Assembly: GCA_033002965.1 (NCBI GenBank) | Contig: JAURVB010008967.1 | Span: 1 to 64,000, forward strand | Length of the DNA: 64,000 bases | Source: Piper betle | Lineage: Eukaryota > Streptophyta > Magnoliopsida > Piperales > Piperaceae | Direction: 5' to 3' | Shown here: in pieces, positions 1-12,596 of the stretch | Numbering within the stretch: position 1 is the stretch's first letter | Layout of the letters: each line of letters begins with the position of its first letter | Program-made: the position numbers and the translations under genes | The notes under the pieces: generated by a model | Databases searched by the model: none | Seen by the model: the letters and a program-made list of their open reading frames with translations, nothing else | What the model was told of the DNA's origin: nothing

Positions 1-908
1 AGCCGAACTGAGCTGGGTTGTTTTTGGCAAGCCAGTTTGAACTCGTTTGAGTGCTCGTCCAAAATTTATTGTGTTTGGGCTTAGTTCATGTTCGGCTCAC
101 TTTGTTTTCGAGCCAAGCAAACGTTCGTGTTTGTGTTCAACTTGGCGGCCAATGTTTGTATACTTGGAAGAGCAAGATCTTCAATGACACAAAATACTTC
201 GGCTTGCTAATCTAGGTCACCAATCACCCCTTCGTTTTGTCTCAATGGCGGCCAAATTGGACCTCTTCTCCCTGGGGAGTCCCTATCTTCCCCCTGCAAC
301 AATCTCGTCGGCTTTCAATAGCGGTTCAATTCCTGGAATCTGGATCTCTTCTCACTAATATGTGCCCTCATCAAAGTCTATTCCCCTTTTTTTCATCTCT
401 TTCTCAATCTTTCATATGCCGATCGTATTTTTTTCTTTGAAAAGTTTTATTTTGTTATTGTTGTTAGCAAACAATTGCTGGATCCGAAAGAGGTGAGATA
501 ATAATAGACTAATAGTAACATAACAACCGCACAAAAAAACAAGCATCATAATATAAATATAAATAAAAACCTCCTTAATGATGTTAATTACAATAAAAGC
601 CCACACAATACATGCTACCTCTTTCTCAAGTTTGGAGAGTGCTAAAAATAGAGTAGATAAGCGTAAAATCAAATTAGTCCATTCCAAATGCCTTTTATAA
701 AATTTAAATAAAAAGACTAGCAAAACAAATTATACGATCTCAAAGTCCATGCAAAATTTGCTTCTCCCGGGAAATAACTCATTCACACTATCAAATACCT
801 GCAAAATAATTAATGTAATATTACCGGTGTGTTTTTATTAACATAAAGAGAATAACTAGAAAAAATTAGGTTATAATGAGCTAACTCTATCATACTATTA
901 CCAATGTA

Positions 909-1916
909 TTATTCTTCATCAGCTTCAAGTACGAGGTTATAGAATGTAGAATGCAACCAATCTTGAACACATATAAGTGCTTCCACTGTTTCGAGTTTTA
1001 AATTGCTTCGATAATCACTGATAATTCTTCCACTTGTGCTGAAAACAGATTCTGATGCAACAGAAGTCATTGGAATGGCCAAAACTTCCCTTGCCATTCT
1101 GAGAGCACTCTAAACTTCAATGTAGTTTGCTTCCACCAACCAAGCACATCAAATGGGATATCATGTGGTGCAAGAAGGCAACCCTCCACCAGGTAAACAT
1201 CTATCTCAGACTTTTCCATTTCTGCTATTTCACCTTGTTGAACAAAATGCAAAAAAGCATCATCAAAATCATTAGCACCAGCAGCCACCTGATTACTATT
1301 ACCTTGATCTTGTATTTCTCTAATTACAAGTATGCTTTCATACATCATATAAAGTTCATGTAGAGTTCTATTAACCTTATTCAACTCTTCATTTACTCTA
1401 TTTTAAGAATATATCTTTGGAAAGACAAATCATGGCAGCATCATCTTATACCTCGGGTCCAATATGGCAGCTATCATAATTGCTACATTGCAATCACTCC
1501 AATACTTATCAAAATTTGCTTTCATAGAAAATGTCATATACTTTATGTACTCATATGGACTAACAAGGTCTTTAAATAATGCTTCCTTTATTCTCCAAAG
1601 AACCGGTAAAAACATGTTTGATGTTGGAAATTTAGTACCTAAAAATATACTGTAGCCTTAGCAAAAACCTTCAATAGAGCATGAACTTCACGAAGCTTCT
1701 TCCATTCAGTTTCTTCTGGTAGCCAAGTGTAGTTAGCCTTAGATAGTTTTGGAGGAGTCAATGCTTGCTGTAGCTCTAAGGTAGAATTTATCATCTCATA
1801 AGTTGAGTTCCAACATGGGAAACATCCAATTTTAAGCTCCCTTTTCTAGACAATCCTAGTTGTGTGAGGATACTGTTGAAGGATTCCTTTCGGTCATGAG
1901 ATCCACTAATGTATTT
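909..1916 (-). pseudogene. hAT transposase, C-terminal half (catalytic part and dimerisation domain)
   Basis: Three conceptual pieces are seen on the - strand. At 1430-1615 a segment with KANFDKYWSDCN and IAAILDPRYKM matches the RNase H-like region of RICESLEEPER/Ac-type transposases. At 1067-1384 is a linker ending FDVLGWWKQTTLKFRVLSE. At 909-1097 is the hAT C-terminal dimerisation domain, with VLAIPMTSVASESVFSTSGR, SNLKLETVEALICVQDWL and an acidic tail before the stop. A frameshift separates the WWK piece from the VLAIP piece, and further breaks occur near 1400 and 1640. Between 1700 and 1916 the reading continues as KYISGSHDRKESF, LGLSRKGSLKLDV and then a stop. The gene is interrupted exactly between codons by the insertion at 1922-8668. 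It cannot give a functional protein. Confidence 0.85.
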
Positions 1917-1921
1917 GGCTA

Positions 1922-3021
1922 TGTAACACCCCATATCCAGTTCACACTTGTGAACCGAACCGGCATGTTACAGGCCCTGGTTAGGTCAGCTAACCTGAAC
2001 CCAACTCGTGCTGATCCAATCTCGGTGTCTTAAAATGAAGATACAACTGTTGAAAGATACGACTCGCTATGCATGGATGAGTGCACAAAATCCTAACATG
2101 ATACTACATGGATGATATGCAACTAATTTATACACCAACAACTTATGGTAAAAATCAATAAAAATTCTGAAATAAAACTGAATAGAGCTTCCCTTAAAAG
2201 TGCAATTAGGGACCACCCTATCAAAATAATATATACAAACATATGCAAATATATATCTATATATCAAATAACTTCATTTACATTGAATCTAATCCATTGT
2301 AAACTCATTCTCAAGCTTGGGTCTCAATCCACCTGTGCAATTTAGTCACGTTTCACATCCTGTCATCATGTCTTAGCATTCAATCATGTCACATCATGTC
2401 TCAAGCATTTAATCACACCATTCACAATATAATAACATGTGAACAAAATATTAAATATTTAATCATCTAACATGTGTGTGCGAAAGACCTCACTGCTCCC
2501 CCATCCAAGCTTGCATATCCAGTATTTAATCTTCACCTATATATATATAAAGAAAAATATCAGTAACAAGTGTTATTCATCCAAAATATAACTATAACAA
2601 ACTGGCTATGATAACAAAATCCCATAAGAAAAAAATAATCGTATACTTCTCGTAAACACTTTGAAGGGCACCTATTGAGGAGCCACTGGGCTACAGACCA
2701 GATACCATCCTTAACTGTGTGCTTTACTGATGCCTCTCTCGGCATTTTTCTCATTTCTTTTTCTCTAGTTCATCGGGACTACATGCATATCCTAAGTCCT
2801 CTCCTTACCTCTATAATTCTCCTAGCCTTAAGTACGAAGGCCGAGTACTCTCAGGCAGTCGCCTTTAGTACCCTTTGAACCATAAGTCCAGACATGCTCT
2901 GTACTTAACAGTACCCATAAACCTCCACGTTCTCCGAGTGTGAGGAACTCAAATGTGGAGTTGTCAGGATCTCTCTGAAATGGAAAAATCCGCTCACTAA
3001 TCCAGAGCCCGCTTTGACTGT
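1922..3021 (-). repeat. Truncated 3' LTR of LARD copy A
   Basis: Begins TGTAACACCCC and runs parallel to 5722-6815 base by base with scattered differences (same CATGCATGGATGAGTGCAC, same AAGGGCAC block and TACTCTCAGGC block). Similarity to the LTR ends at about 3021. The missing part would be about 1.85 kb by comparison with 5722-8668. Confidence 0.8.
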
Positions 3022-5721
3022 CAAGATCTCTTAGGAAGGAGACTGAATCTCTTGAAAATCTAGTTACATTGCTTAAGAACTCTCAATAGCACTATCTCAT
3101 TCTCACATGGTATCTAACATTAGGTAAATGAGGGAATCCACTAGGCTAAGAAAAACCTGCTACATAGGTATGTCACTTTGATCTATGGTAAGGTCAAAGT
3201 ATTATGCAAGTGGCAAGGGAGATGAAATCCCTATGTAGCGTACTGGGTAGCCAAAATATCGGTAGGTCTATAGACTAGTCTCTAAGATCACCATGATTCA
3301 CTATGCCACAAGTGATCAGTCTGTGGAATAGTCAATCAATGACGAATCTTAGAAACGACTCCTAAGGGGCTCTAATTCAATCAGCTAACAGTAGGCACGT
3401 GTTTGTCGATACTGTACTACTCACGCACTTCTAAACGGGTGGGTTTAAATGACCCAAAGAATTACTATATCCCCTTAAGTCTACGAGGGTTCATAATGAG
3501 GTTCGACACATGTCTCATCCTCTCTTTAGTGGTGTGTGACCTGCCGTCATGTACCAATTTATAGCACTAATCTTGACCCACATGACTACTACCGCTGTGG
3601 TAGACTCTCAAGTAGATCTATCAATCAAGATGAGCATACACTGATATCACTCTATCTAGTTAGCATGGTTTGTCCTGTCTGAAGTCCCTATCGACATCGT
3701 TCTGAAGCTAGGGTGAAATCCTTATCAGAAGATCAGTCTGCAAACATCTACCTGTACTGTAAACCCTAATTAGTACCATGAAGGTACCTCTATGCTCAAG
3801 GTAAGGATCAACCCTATGGTTCAAGGTGAGAACCTAATCGTGCTGACGAAACACAAGGGAATCACTATCTCTCTAAAAGATACTCACTAACCCTCTATCT
3901 ATGCCCAATACTCTAATACTAGTCAAACTCCTCTCACTAGCTGGGCATATCACTAAATGGATTAAACTATGTGTGGGAACATCTCATAACCATCTGGTCT
4001 GTGTATGCTAGTTGTGGGCCCATGGATGTACTATCGTGCTGTCTAAACATTCTGATCATTATGATCGTCCCATCTAGAGGTCGTACTGTCATGTTTCTTG
4101 ACTCTTTCCATGCGCATCCCTACGAGACTGTCGCTAATAGTGTCTAAGGGTGTTATCTTGCAATATTCATCTAACCCAAGGGTATCAGGTCAAGACAATG
4201 ATTACAAGAGAACTATGAAGTCGGATCCTATGGTATCTCATCAAAATAACCTCAATTTTCTCTGACTCTCCCATGTTTTGCTGATGCCACTGTAGCTATA
4301 TCTTATTCTTCAACGTTGACCCTAATAAGCTCAAACTAATCTACTCGGTCGGCGGATGAGCAATACATGGATTGCGGTAGTGTGTATTCAATTGTTGGTA
4401 GTGCATCTCGGACGACGATTGTGCAACTCAGTCGGTGGTTGTGCACTCAGTCGGCGGTTGTGTAACTTGGTGGGTGGTTGTGCACTCGGTTGGCAGTTGT
4501 GTACTCAATCGGCGGTTGTGCAACTCGGTCGGTGATTGTGCACTCAGTTGGCAGTTATGCAACTTTGTCGGCAATAGTGCTAATTAGGTGCTAAAAATAT
4601 GATCCTGGTCGTATACATTGTAAATTCATTACTATCTCTGACATATCTTGGCTGCTAACAACACGGCTTAGGATGTCCAATCATGTGTGTTTGATCCAGA
4701 GGGGTTTGGATCATGGTGCTGACATATATGATGACAAACCTATGTTGAACCCACTCTCATTTGACTGGTCCTCAAATGGCAACCACTGATCTGGTACCTT
4801 ATCTCTGATGGAATCTTGTCAAATATCTGATCTTGTAGACACTAGTGATCCTAATCTTTCCTTGTCATATAGAGACCTTTGTCTCAGCAAAGAGAAGCTA
4901 AAACTGCTGTTCGTAGGTCATAAACTAGTGGAAGAGGAGGAGGTGGTGAAGACCCATCAGACTGTCGACCCACCTCACTACTCATCCTCATTCATCACTA
5001 TCTTCTAGAAGTGGTCCACCTCAAATCATCTGCACAACTCTCATTTATGCTCCATGTACTTCAATGGCTCCATTGGCATAATCACAACCTTCATCTTTAG
5101 GGATTTGTCAAAGAAACTTGGTGGTCCATCACATGTGCCAACTAACTTGCTAGTATCTCTATACTTCAAGCTCCTTACCGTTACCCCTTTTTTTTATCTC
5201 ATTCCCACAATGTACACCATATCCCATGAAAGCAGAACTAACATGGTGACATGCAAAACTTGAACACCTGGTCAATATCCAATTCAATCTCAACTTATTG
5301 AATATGTGGGCACCATGACTCACCCAAATCTCTTATGCTATGGATAGAACTGGTGGGTGTCTTAACCCATCACAACATTCCTGTCAGATTCCTGCTGACA
5401 TCTGGTGACATTTGGATCTGGTATAAGATGGGATCCTATACCCATTCTACCTCTGCTAGCACTACAACATGCCCTCCTCACAGTCTAATATCTCGATAAA
5501 AATCCATATAAATAACCTGTCAACTCAACTAAGGCCAATTCCATATATTTCTGATAAAGTCTTGAATACACTATTATGCAACTAACTTATAAAAAAATCT
5601 GCATCTGAAGAAAATAAATAGAACATACCTACCAACTTGACTCGGAGTGGTCTTTGCATATGCATCACCTATAAATGTATCTTTCATCTTAATCGATAGA
5701 GAGTGGCTCTGATACTAATTC
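3022..5721 (-). repeat. Non-coding internal domain of LARD copy A
   Basis: Parallels 40540-43146 of copy B. It contains a tandem minisatellite at about 4343-4580 built on a unit like CGGTCGGTGGTTGTGCACT. The longest open frames are under 70 codons and show no retroviral-type domains. The primer-binding site lies at its right edge (about 5699-5717), which sets the - orientation. No host gene is seen in this stretch. Confidence 0.7.
4343..4580. repeat. Minisatellite in LARD copy A
   Basis: Imperfect units such as CAGTCGGCGGTTGTG and CGGTTGGCAGTTGTG, matching the array of copy B. Confidence 0.75.
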
Positions 5722-8668
5722 TGTAACACCTCAAATTCGGTTCACGCTTGTGAACCAAGCTGGCATGTTACAAGCCTCGGTTAGGTCGGCTAACCGAACC
5801 CAACTCGTGTGGATCTAATCTCGGCATCTTAAGATGAAGATACGACTCGTCATGCATGGATGAGTGCACAAAACCCTAACATGATACTACATGGATGATA
5901 TGCAACTAATTTATACACCAACAACAATTACAGATAAAAATCAATAAAAATTCTGAAATAAAATAGACAGAGCTTCCCCTAAAAGTGCAATTAGGGACCA
6001 CCCTATCAAAATAATATATACAAACATATGCAAATATATGTCTATATATCAAACAACTACATTCACATTGAATCTAATCCATTGTAAACTCATTCTCAAG
6101 CTTGGGTCTCAACCCACATGTGCAATCTATTCACGTTTCACATCCAGTCATCATGTCTTAGCATTCAATCATGTCACATCATCATGTTTCAAGCATTTAA
6201 TCACACCATTCACAATATAATAACATGTAAACAAAATATTAAATATTTAATCATCTAACATGTGTGTGCAAAAGGCCTCACTACTCCCCATCCAAGCCGA
6301 CATATCTAGTATTTAATCCTCACCTACATATATATAAAGAAAAATGTCAGTAACAAGCGTTACTAGTCCAAAATATAACTATAATAAACTGGCTATGAGA
6401 GCAAACTCTCATATGAAAAAAACAATCATATACTCCTCGTGAACACTCTGAAGGGCACATATTGAGGAGCCACTGGGAGGCAAACTTGGTAGCTTCCCAA
6501 ATTGTCTACTTTACTGATGCCTCTCTCGACATTTTTCTCATTTCTTTTTCTCTAATCCATTGGGACTACATGCATATCCTAAGCCCTCTCTTTACCTCTA
6601 TAATTCTCCTGGCCTTGAGCACGAAGGCCGAGTACTCTCAGGCAATCGCCTTTAGTACCCTTTGAACTACAAGTCCGGACATGCACTATACTTAACAGTA
6701 CCCGTAAACCTCTATGTTCTATGGGTGTGAGGAACTCAAATGTGGAGTTGTCAGGATCTCTTAGGAATGGAATAGTCCGCTCACTAATCCAGAGCCTGTT
6801 TTGACTGTCATAGCACGCGCTCATGGTACGTGCAGTCAGTTTCTTCATCTCTCGTTTCATTGAAAACTCGATAAAATTATATTTATAGGCCTGAGAAGGG
6901 ATTTATATAATACACCCAAAGGCAACTTGTGGTGGATCTTATTTTCAAAATCATCATCGAGGGTTTATTAATCCAGAAAACGGTTTGGCAAAATGGCCCG
7001 AGTTAAGTGGGATCCGATAAAACGCTACTTAACCCGTCCTGCAAATAATAAAATAAACATACAATAAAAGAGAGCGTAAAACAGAGATGATTCCTAAACA
7101 AACCTGGTAGAAGCTCCAAGTGTGTCCTCGCGCCTAAGCGGCGAGCTCCTACTCAGTACCTACAGATCGAATCTAGAAGCTAACGCCCGCTAACTGAATG
7201 ATGCATCAAACTCGTCATAATCACCACACTCACAATACAAACAACATCTATCATAATCATCAATCATCAATGTGAAGTAATTCTAACTCATCCTATTCAT
7301 ACCAATTTTATTACGTTTTTCTAAGCTACGTTGCAGTCAATTAATCACATTTAATTTACTTAATTAGATCACTAACATTCATTCACTATTAATCACATCA
7401 TGCAACTTATCACTTTATTCATAATTAAACATTCGTCACAACAATTAATCAATCCTAACATGTTGTGTTAACAATCATCAATTTTAAATAATTAAATTAG
7501 AGGTAATTATACCTCTCGTTGGCTAGGGTTTCATCACGGGTCTCGGAGCTCAAATTTGGTGCTCATCGACGTTCAAAGTTTGATCGGGTTCAATTGGATG
7601 AGTTCAGTAAAAGATCCAGTGAATTCCACAAAATCTAGTTTTCCGGCAGTTTCCTACGGTTTTCCAGTGGCTTCAGTGGTTTTTGGGCACCTTTCCAGCG
7701 GTTTCCAACGACAGTCACCGACAACGTCTACTGCCAGATAGTGATCATATTGGGTACCATTGGAACCGGCTCGGTGAGCCCAATGCATCTACGACCTCAA
7801 CGTGGTCGGTGGACGTGGCGGCTCGCCAAAAAATGGCTAAAACAGAGTCAGCGGCAATGGGTGAAGAAATCTAGTCGTTGTGGACGACGTTGGGGTCCGC
7901 TCTGGTCGAGGAGGGTTGTGGGTTGGTCGAAGATGTCGAGGCGACCACCTGATTGTGGCAGCGACAGTTGCCGGCGGCGTGATCAACGATGGAAGCGCGG
8001 AGCAAGGCGCGGCTTCCTCCTATCGTGAAGGCCGGGCGACGGTCGGGAGTACTCAGGGCGGCACGAAATGCCGCGATAGGGCCTGGCGGTGACAATTGGC
8101 GGTAGGGCGGCTCCGGCAGCGGCAGCGGTGACGAAGAGCAGAGGGGGCAGTGTAGCAAGGGTTTGGACAGGGAAGGAGAAAAAAGGTCGGGGTGGTTGGT
8201 GGCAAACTCGTAAATAAGACTTGACAAGAATCCGTATCGAGACAAGAATCCGTATCGAGTCAAGAATAATAACTAAGTCGTAGAAAATCCTAAAAAAATC
8301 CAAAAAAATAGGGAAAAATCCCATAAAATTAAACAAACATCACAACATCATAATGATATCTTATATAACTATCAACCCACCTAAACAACTTTTAACGTGT
8401 CCTAATGCAATAAACAACTTAAAACTGATTCTGCGATCCACTATATATAAAAATAAAAAAATAAACTGGAATACTCTCATATATTCTGATAACTCATTTT
8501 TTACTGTGACGTTATCATCATATACTTGGGTACACATGACCCTCATAGCTCATACACTCAACCAGCGCCGGCTCAGTATACATGTTCTGAAACATACTTG
8601 ACCCGAAAATAATTGTTCAACCGACCGGTTCTAAATATAAAACCCTGACTCAAATCACGGGTTTTATG
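5722..8668 (-). repeat. 5' LTR of LARD copy A
   Basis: Full-length LTR. On the + strand it starts TGTAACACC and ends GGGTTTTATG where other copies end GGGTTTTACA. It holds a conserved TATA-like box on the - strand near 8441-8451 (complement of CTATATATAA) and a GC-rich island at about 7560-8220. Several open frames of 60-130 codons in the island overlap on both strands and resemble no protein; I treat them as composition artefacts. Confidence 0.78.
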
Positions 8669-8673
8669 GACTG

Positions 8674-9606
8674 TCTCACGGATGTTGGAGACTATGTCAT
8701 TGATACAATGAAGTCCAACTTGGACTATAAGGTTCAAAATATGAGCATTGCACCTTATATAAAAAATTATTTCTTTCATGTAAAGTGTTCCTTTTGATTC
8801 AAATGATGACTTTAATGTTCTACTGGAACTATCATTCTTTGAGGCATTGTCTAATGTAATAGTAAAGTCCTTACCTTCAAGGTTCCATTCCTGCAAGCAT
8901 TTATTGTTGATTTGAATTATTCTTGAAGCATTAATAGGTGGTGTGACACTAGAGAAGCTCAAAATTCTTTTTGCATCTGCAAATTCCAGTCAACATATTG
9001 TGCAGTGATGACCATGTACTCCTTCGTTTGATTTGAAGTCCAGGTAACTATAGTAATAGGTATTCTATCAACTTTGGCCAAAGTTGACTTCAATTTTTTT
9101 CTTCCATGTATACAGCCATGCCATCTTTTTGATTGTGTTGCGTGAGACCGTTTCAAATCTAGGTTGGAGCACTCTATAAAACAAATTGAAGATCTTACTC
9201 TCAACTGATATAAAGGGTTTCTCATCAAGTATTATCAGCTTAGCCAATACTTTTCTAGTTTTTCCTTGATCAAATTTGAAATTTGCAATGGTCATTGCCC
9301 CTTAATCAATTTCAGCTGGTTCTAGTGACATGGCTTTTTGTCTTTTTTCAACTGCTTTAAGCTTTGGGCAAGTCTTCAAGTGTTTATTCAAGTGAGTGGT
9401 TACCCAGGATTTTTGCAATCCAAACTTGAGCCCACAATGCCTAAACTGGTGGTGTGTGATGCCATCTTTGCAATATCATCAAAATCTTTCCAACATAAAG
9501 ATGTTCTCTTCCTTTTTATGGTAGTTGAATCAGGTTCAATGTCAACAGTAGGATCATGCACAGTTTGAATGTGGTCTTGTTCATTTTGCACACTAATCTT
9601 CAACAT
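8674..9606 (-). pseudogene. hAT transposase, N-terminal half (BED zinc finger and start of catalytic part)
   Basis: Reading on the - strand from about 9606: an acidic N-terminus, then KRKRTSLCWKDFDDIAKM and a shifted continuation HLNKHLKTCPKL, the expected layout of a BED-type zinc finger with its second Cys cluster degraded. After it come FDQGKTRKVLAKLIILDEKP (9068-9295), VTWTSNQTKEYMVITAQYVD (about 8990-9080) and FTITLDNASKND...YIRCNAHILNLIVQ (8573-8962), which follow the usual order of Ac-like transposases. At least three frame changes separate these blocks. The last host codons before the retroelement read IRETV and those after it, at 1916 going down, read KYISGS. Joined at the target site, they restore the family's reading across this position. 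Clearly a dead gene. Confidence 0.85.
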
Positions 9607-11113
9607 TCTACTATCTTTTTAACTTTATGTTGTCTTCTTTCTTTCTCTTCAAAGTGACAAGTCAGAAGAGAAGAGGAAAAGAGGGCTCTATACACCTTGC
9701 AGTTGCAGAATGGAAAGCCTTGCATGGTCTTGAAGGTCTGTTTTAAAGGCCCTGTCCTATCCAAATCATCAAAAAGCATAAAAGTGATATAGGAAGTAGT
9801 TTCCAGCAACCATGATGACTATTTCTATTTCACTATTTCTTGAGATTCATCATTTTTTGTTTCTCATTTCATGTTCTTCCAAATGAAAACCCCATGATGA
9901 CTATTTCTATTTCACTACATGCAGGGAAACTACCAGAGCAAAAGAAAAAGAGAGTAATGTACCTTATAAATCAACATCCACAGTGAGTCTCCAATTCTAG
10001 TTCTTCCTCTAGGTTCTTGTTAAGTTGTTCTGGCGGCCACTTCAATGGAACAAAATAGTCTTGTGTAAGCCGTAAGGCTAGAGTTTTTAGCCTTGAGTTG
10101 GAATATAAATGAATTTGTTGGCAGGTAGTAGCCAAACTTTATTGGCTTTGGAGGATGAAAAGTTGCTTTGGTATCTTGTAATGTTTTAATTTCATTGTCA
10201 TAATAGTAATTGTGTACCATGTTCTTGTAACTTGTGTGAAAATTATCTACAAAAAAATTTCAAGGCTTCAATTGCTAGATCATTGTCATTTGCTATTTGT
10301 GCTATACTACTATTGTCATTATTTATTTATTTGTACTGCATTAATAAGTTGATATGTTAACATTTTAATTTTTGATTGATCAAACTTGTTCTTTTGGTTG
10401 TATATAACATTTGCATAGTTCACCTTATGTTATAGTTCCAACTTATATCTAACCATAACATAAATTTTATTTTGACGCCTTATTACTAGGTTATAAAATA
10501 ATGTTGTTATATGCACTAGTTAGCTAGTGTGTGTGTGTGTGTAATGAGGTAAGTAGTTACTAATAGGACAAAGATAATGATAAATATGAAATATTATATA
10601 AATTGAGTATTACTAATTTTTGCATTTGTTAATTATTAATAAAGTAATAAGGGGTAAGTCCTTGGTAATTTGAATTAAATCCTTTGCAATTTGTAGTTAG
10701 TCCTTGGCAATTAGTAGTAAATAGTACTAAGTATTTATTAGTAAGTAGTTTGTAAGTTTATCAATTATTAGGATTATACCACTATCATGTAAATAGTTGT
10801 TCATGGTATAAAATAATTAACTTATATAGGATCAAAATTTTCTTTTGCAACACTATATAAGTTCAATGTGACTTCAATAGTATTAACGAGTCGAGTCGAG
10901 CTGAATATTTTTTTCGAGTTTGAACACATCGAGCTCAAGTTTAGAGCCAAGCCAAGCCAAACACTCCTTAGTTGAAACTCTGTTCGTTATTCAATGAGCT
11001 ATGCATTTCAAGCCGAGTATTTTCCCGAGCACAAAATTAATGAGCACGAATTCAAGCTGAATCGAGCCGAACGTAAAATGCTTACGAGCCAGTTTAGCTT
11101 GTTTACACCCCTA

Positions 11114-12596
11114 GTTGCATTAGATTATGATACTTGCTTACTTTACTTAATTAGTTCCTTAGAATTCATTTTAATACATTTCAATCACAAAATTCATTTT
11201 TATTTACAATAAAAATATTTAACATATCAATCGACCAATCCTAGCATGATTTGCAAATAATTATCAATTTTAAGTAATTAAGTTGAAGTTAATTATACCT
11301 TGTGTTGTCATAAATCGGTGACAGTAAGGGTTTGTCGCAAGGCTCGAGATTCGAATTTGACACTCGGTGGCATCTGAAGTTCAATCGGATTTGACTAAAT
11401 AAATTCAGCGAATGATCCTACAAATTTCAATGAATTCGGTTTTTTGGCAATTTCCAGAGGCTTTTCAGTGGTTTTCTGACGAATTTTTCGACGAGTCAAT
11501 CGGAGCTATGGGTTGCCACCGGCTCGGCGCACTCAACCCAATAGTGGTGGTGGTGAGGGCAGAAGCGGCAGTGATGATCGCCGCCGCCGGCGTCGAGTCG
11601 GACAGGGGCCAGTCGGCTTGTTCGATCGGCCTTTGGCCAGCCTCGACGGCAGCGCTCGATATGGGGGAAAGGTCGGGGGTCAAAAGGGGGATGCATTGAC
11701 ATCACAGTGGCGGCTGAACGGCACGAACGGCAGTGAATCAACACTGGGATGGGCGACTCTAGGGCGTGGCTCCTGTGCGTCATGGAGGTCAGGCGGCAGT
11801 CGTGAAGGCCTAGGATGGCACGACAATGACTTGGCAGTGGTCGGTGGCAGCGCTCGATATGGGGGAAAGGTCGGGGGTCAAAAGGGGGAGGCATCGACAT
11901 CACAGTGGCGGCTGAACGGCACGAACGACAGTGAATCGACACTGGGACAGGCGACTCTAGAGTGTGGCTCCTGTGTGTCATGGAGGTTAGGCGGCAGTCG
12001 TGAAGGCCTAGGATGGCACGACGATGACTTGGCGGTGGTCGGTGGCATTGATCAGGGTTGGTGTGGTCCTTGGAGGGGGCGTCAGTGGCATGGATGAGGG
12101 CGATGTCGAGGGTTGTGGGGAGAAAAGTCGTGAAGAGGTCTTAGCGGCAATCTCATAAAGAAAAGTTAACACGCTTTTGACTCGAGTTAAAAATAATAAC
12201 TAACTCGTAATAAATTCCAAAAAATCCAAAAATATGGGAAAATCCCATAAAATATAATACACACGATAACATTAGAATGACATGTTCTATAACTAATAAC
12301 CTACCCAACTTGCTCTATAACGTGTCCTAATACATTATTTTGCCCAAAAATAATTCTACGATCAAATACATTAAAAAAAGAATTCCATAGTGTCATATCC
12401 TCTGATAGCTCATTTCTCATCATCTTTCTAATATTATCATTATATACTTGAGTACACTTGACCCTCATGGTCCATAACTCACGACTGGCTTCAACTTAGC
12501 AAACGGTTCATGAAATTGACTCAAGTCGAATTGATAATTGGGTTGGATTGACTAGTTCACTAATATAAAATTCTGACTCGAGTTATGGGTTTTACA
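11114..12596 (-). repeat. Right part of a large LTR (copy G), broken by the hAT insertion
   Basis: Homologous to about 61390-62669 of copy F: AATCCTAGCATG, the AATTATACC block, a GC-rich island at 11500-12120, and the ending ATGGGTTTTACA at 12596. It is in the same orientation as copies A, B, C, E and F. The other part of this LTR should lie beyond the left end of the window, across the hAT element. The island carries a 198-bp tandem duplication. Confidence 0.75.
11650..12045. repeat. 198-bp tandem direct duplication
   Basis: The sequence starting CAGCGCTCGATATGGGGG at 11650 recurs at 11848 and continues in parallel for the full unit with a few substitutions. The period is a multiple of three, which is why a 194-codon open frame passes through both copies. 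It lies inside the GC-rich island of LTR copy G. Confidence 0.85.

Larger units (their letters stand above)
1922..8668 (-). mobile_element. LARD-type LTR retroelement copy A, internally deleted, nested in hAT
   Basis: Same family as the complete copy at 36510-46150. On the - strand the 5' LTR is 5722-8668 (2,947 bp). A tRNA-iMet-like primer-binding site follows at about 5699-5717 (TCAGAGCCACTCTC on the - strand), then about 2.7 kb of non-coding internal sequence, then only part of the 3' LTR at 1922-3021. The rest of the 3' LTR and the part of the internal domain next to it are missing: LTR sequence stops near GCCCGCTTTGACTGTCA and passes directly into internal sequence. Flanks are GGCTA (1917-1921) and GACTG (8669-8673), a plausible decayed 5-bp target duplication differing by two transitions. 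The terminal CA at 8667-8668 has become TG. No gag or pol domain was recognised. Confidence 0.82.
1..11113 (-). mobile_element. Decayed hAT (Ac/Tip100-like) DNA transposon, 3' end outside window
   Basis: The - strand holds pieces of an hAT transposase, N-terminal part at about 8674-9606 and C-terminal part at 909-1916, split by a retroelement at 1922-8668. The right boundary is read from GTTTACACCCCTA ending at 11113, which on the - strand is TAGGGGTGTAAAC, a common terminus of plant hAT elements. Next to it, at 10880-11113, lie many short GAGCC/GAGCTC/CGAGTC motifs typical of hAT subterminal repeats. The same motif type, inverted, fills 1-130, so the other terminus is probably just before base 1. 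From 11114 the sequence continues as the middle of an LTR of the large-LTR family, so the hAT jumped into that LTR. The interval 9810-10880 is AT-rich with no coding I can recognise and a (GT)n run near 10530. Confidence 0.75.

Noticed and set aside
4808..5263. Open frames in the internal domain of LARD copy A as possible gag
   Set aside because: They are on the strand opposite the element, are under 70 codons and are broken in copy B; reading the - strand gave no gag motif.
11513..12097. 194-codon open frame on the + strand, with a 161-codon frame opposite it
   Set aside because: Both lie in the GC-rich island of LTR copy G and are lengthened by the 198-bp duplication; low-complexity protein, with overlapping frames on both strands.
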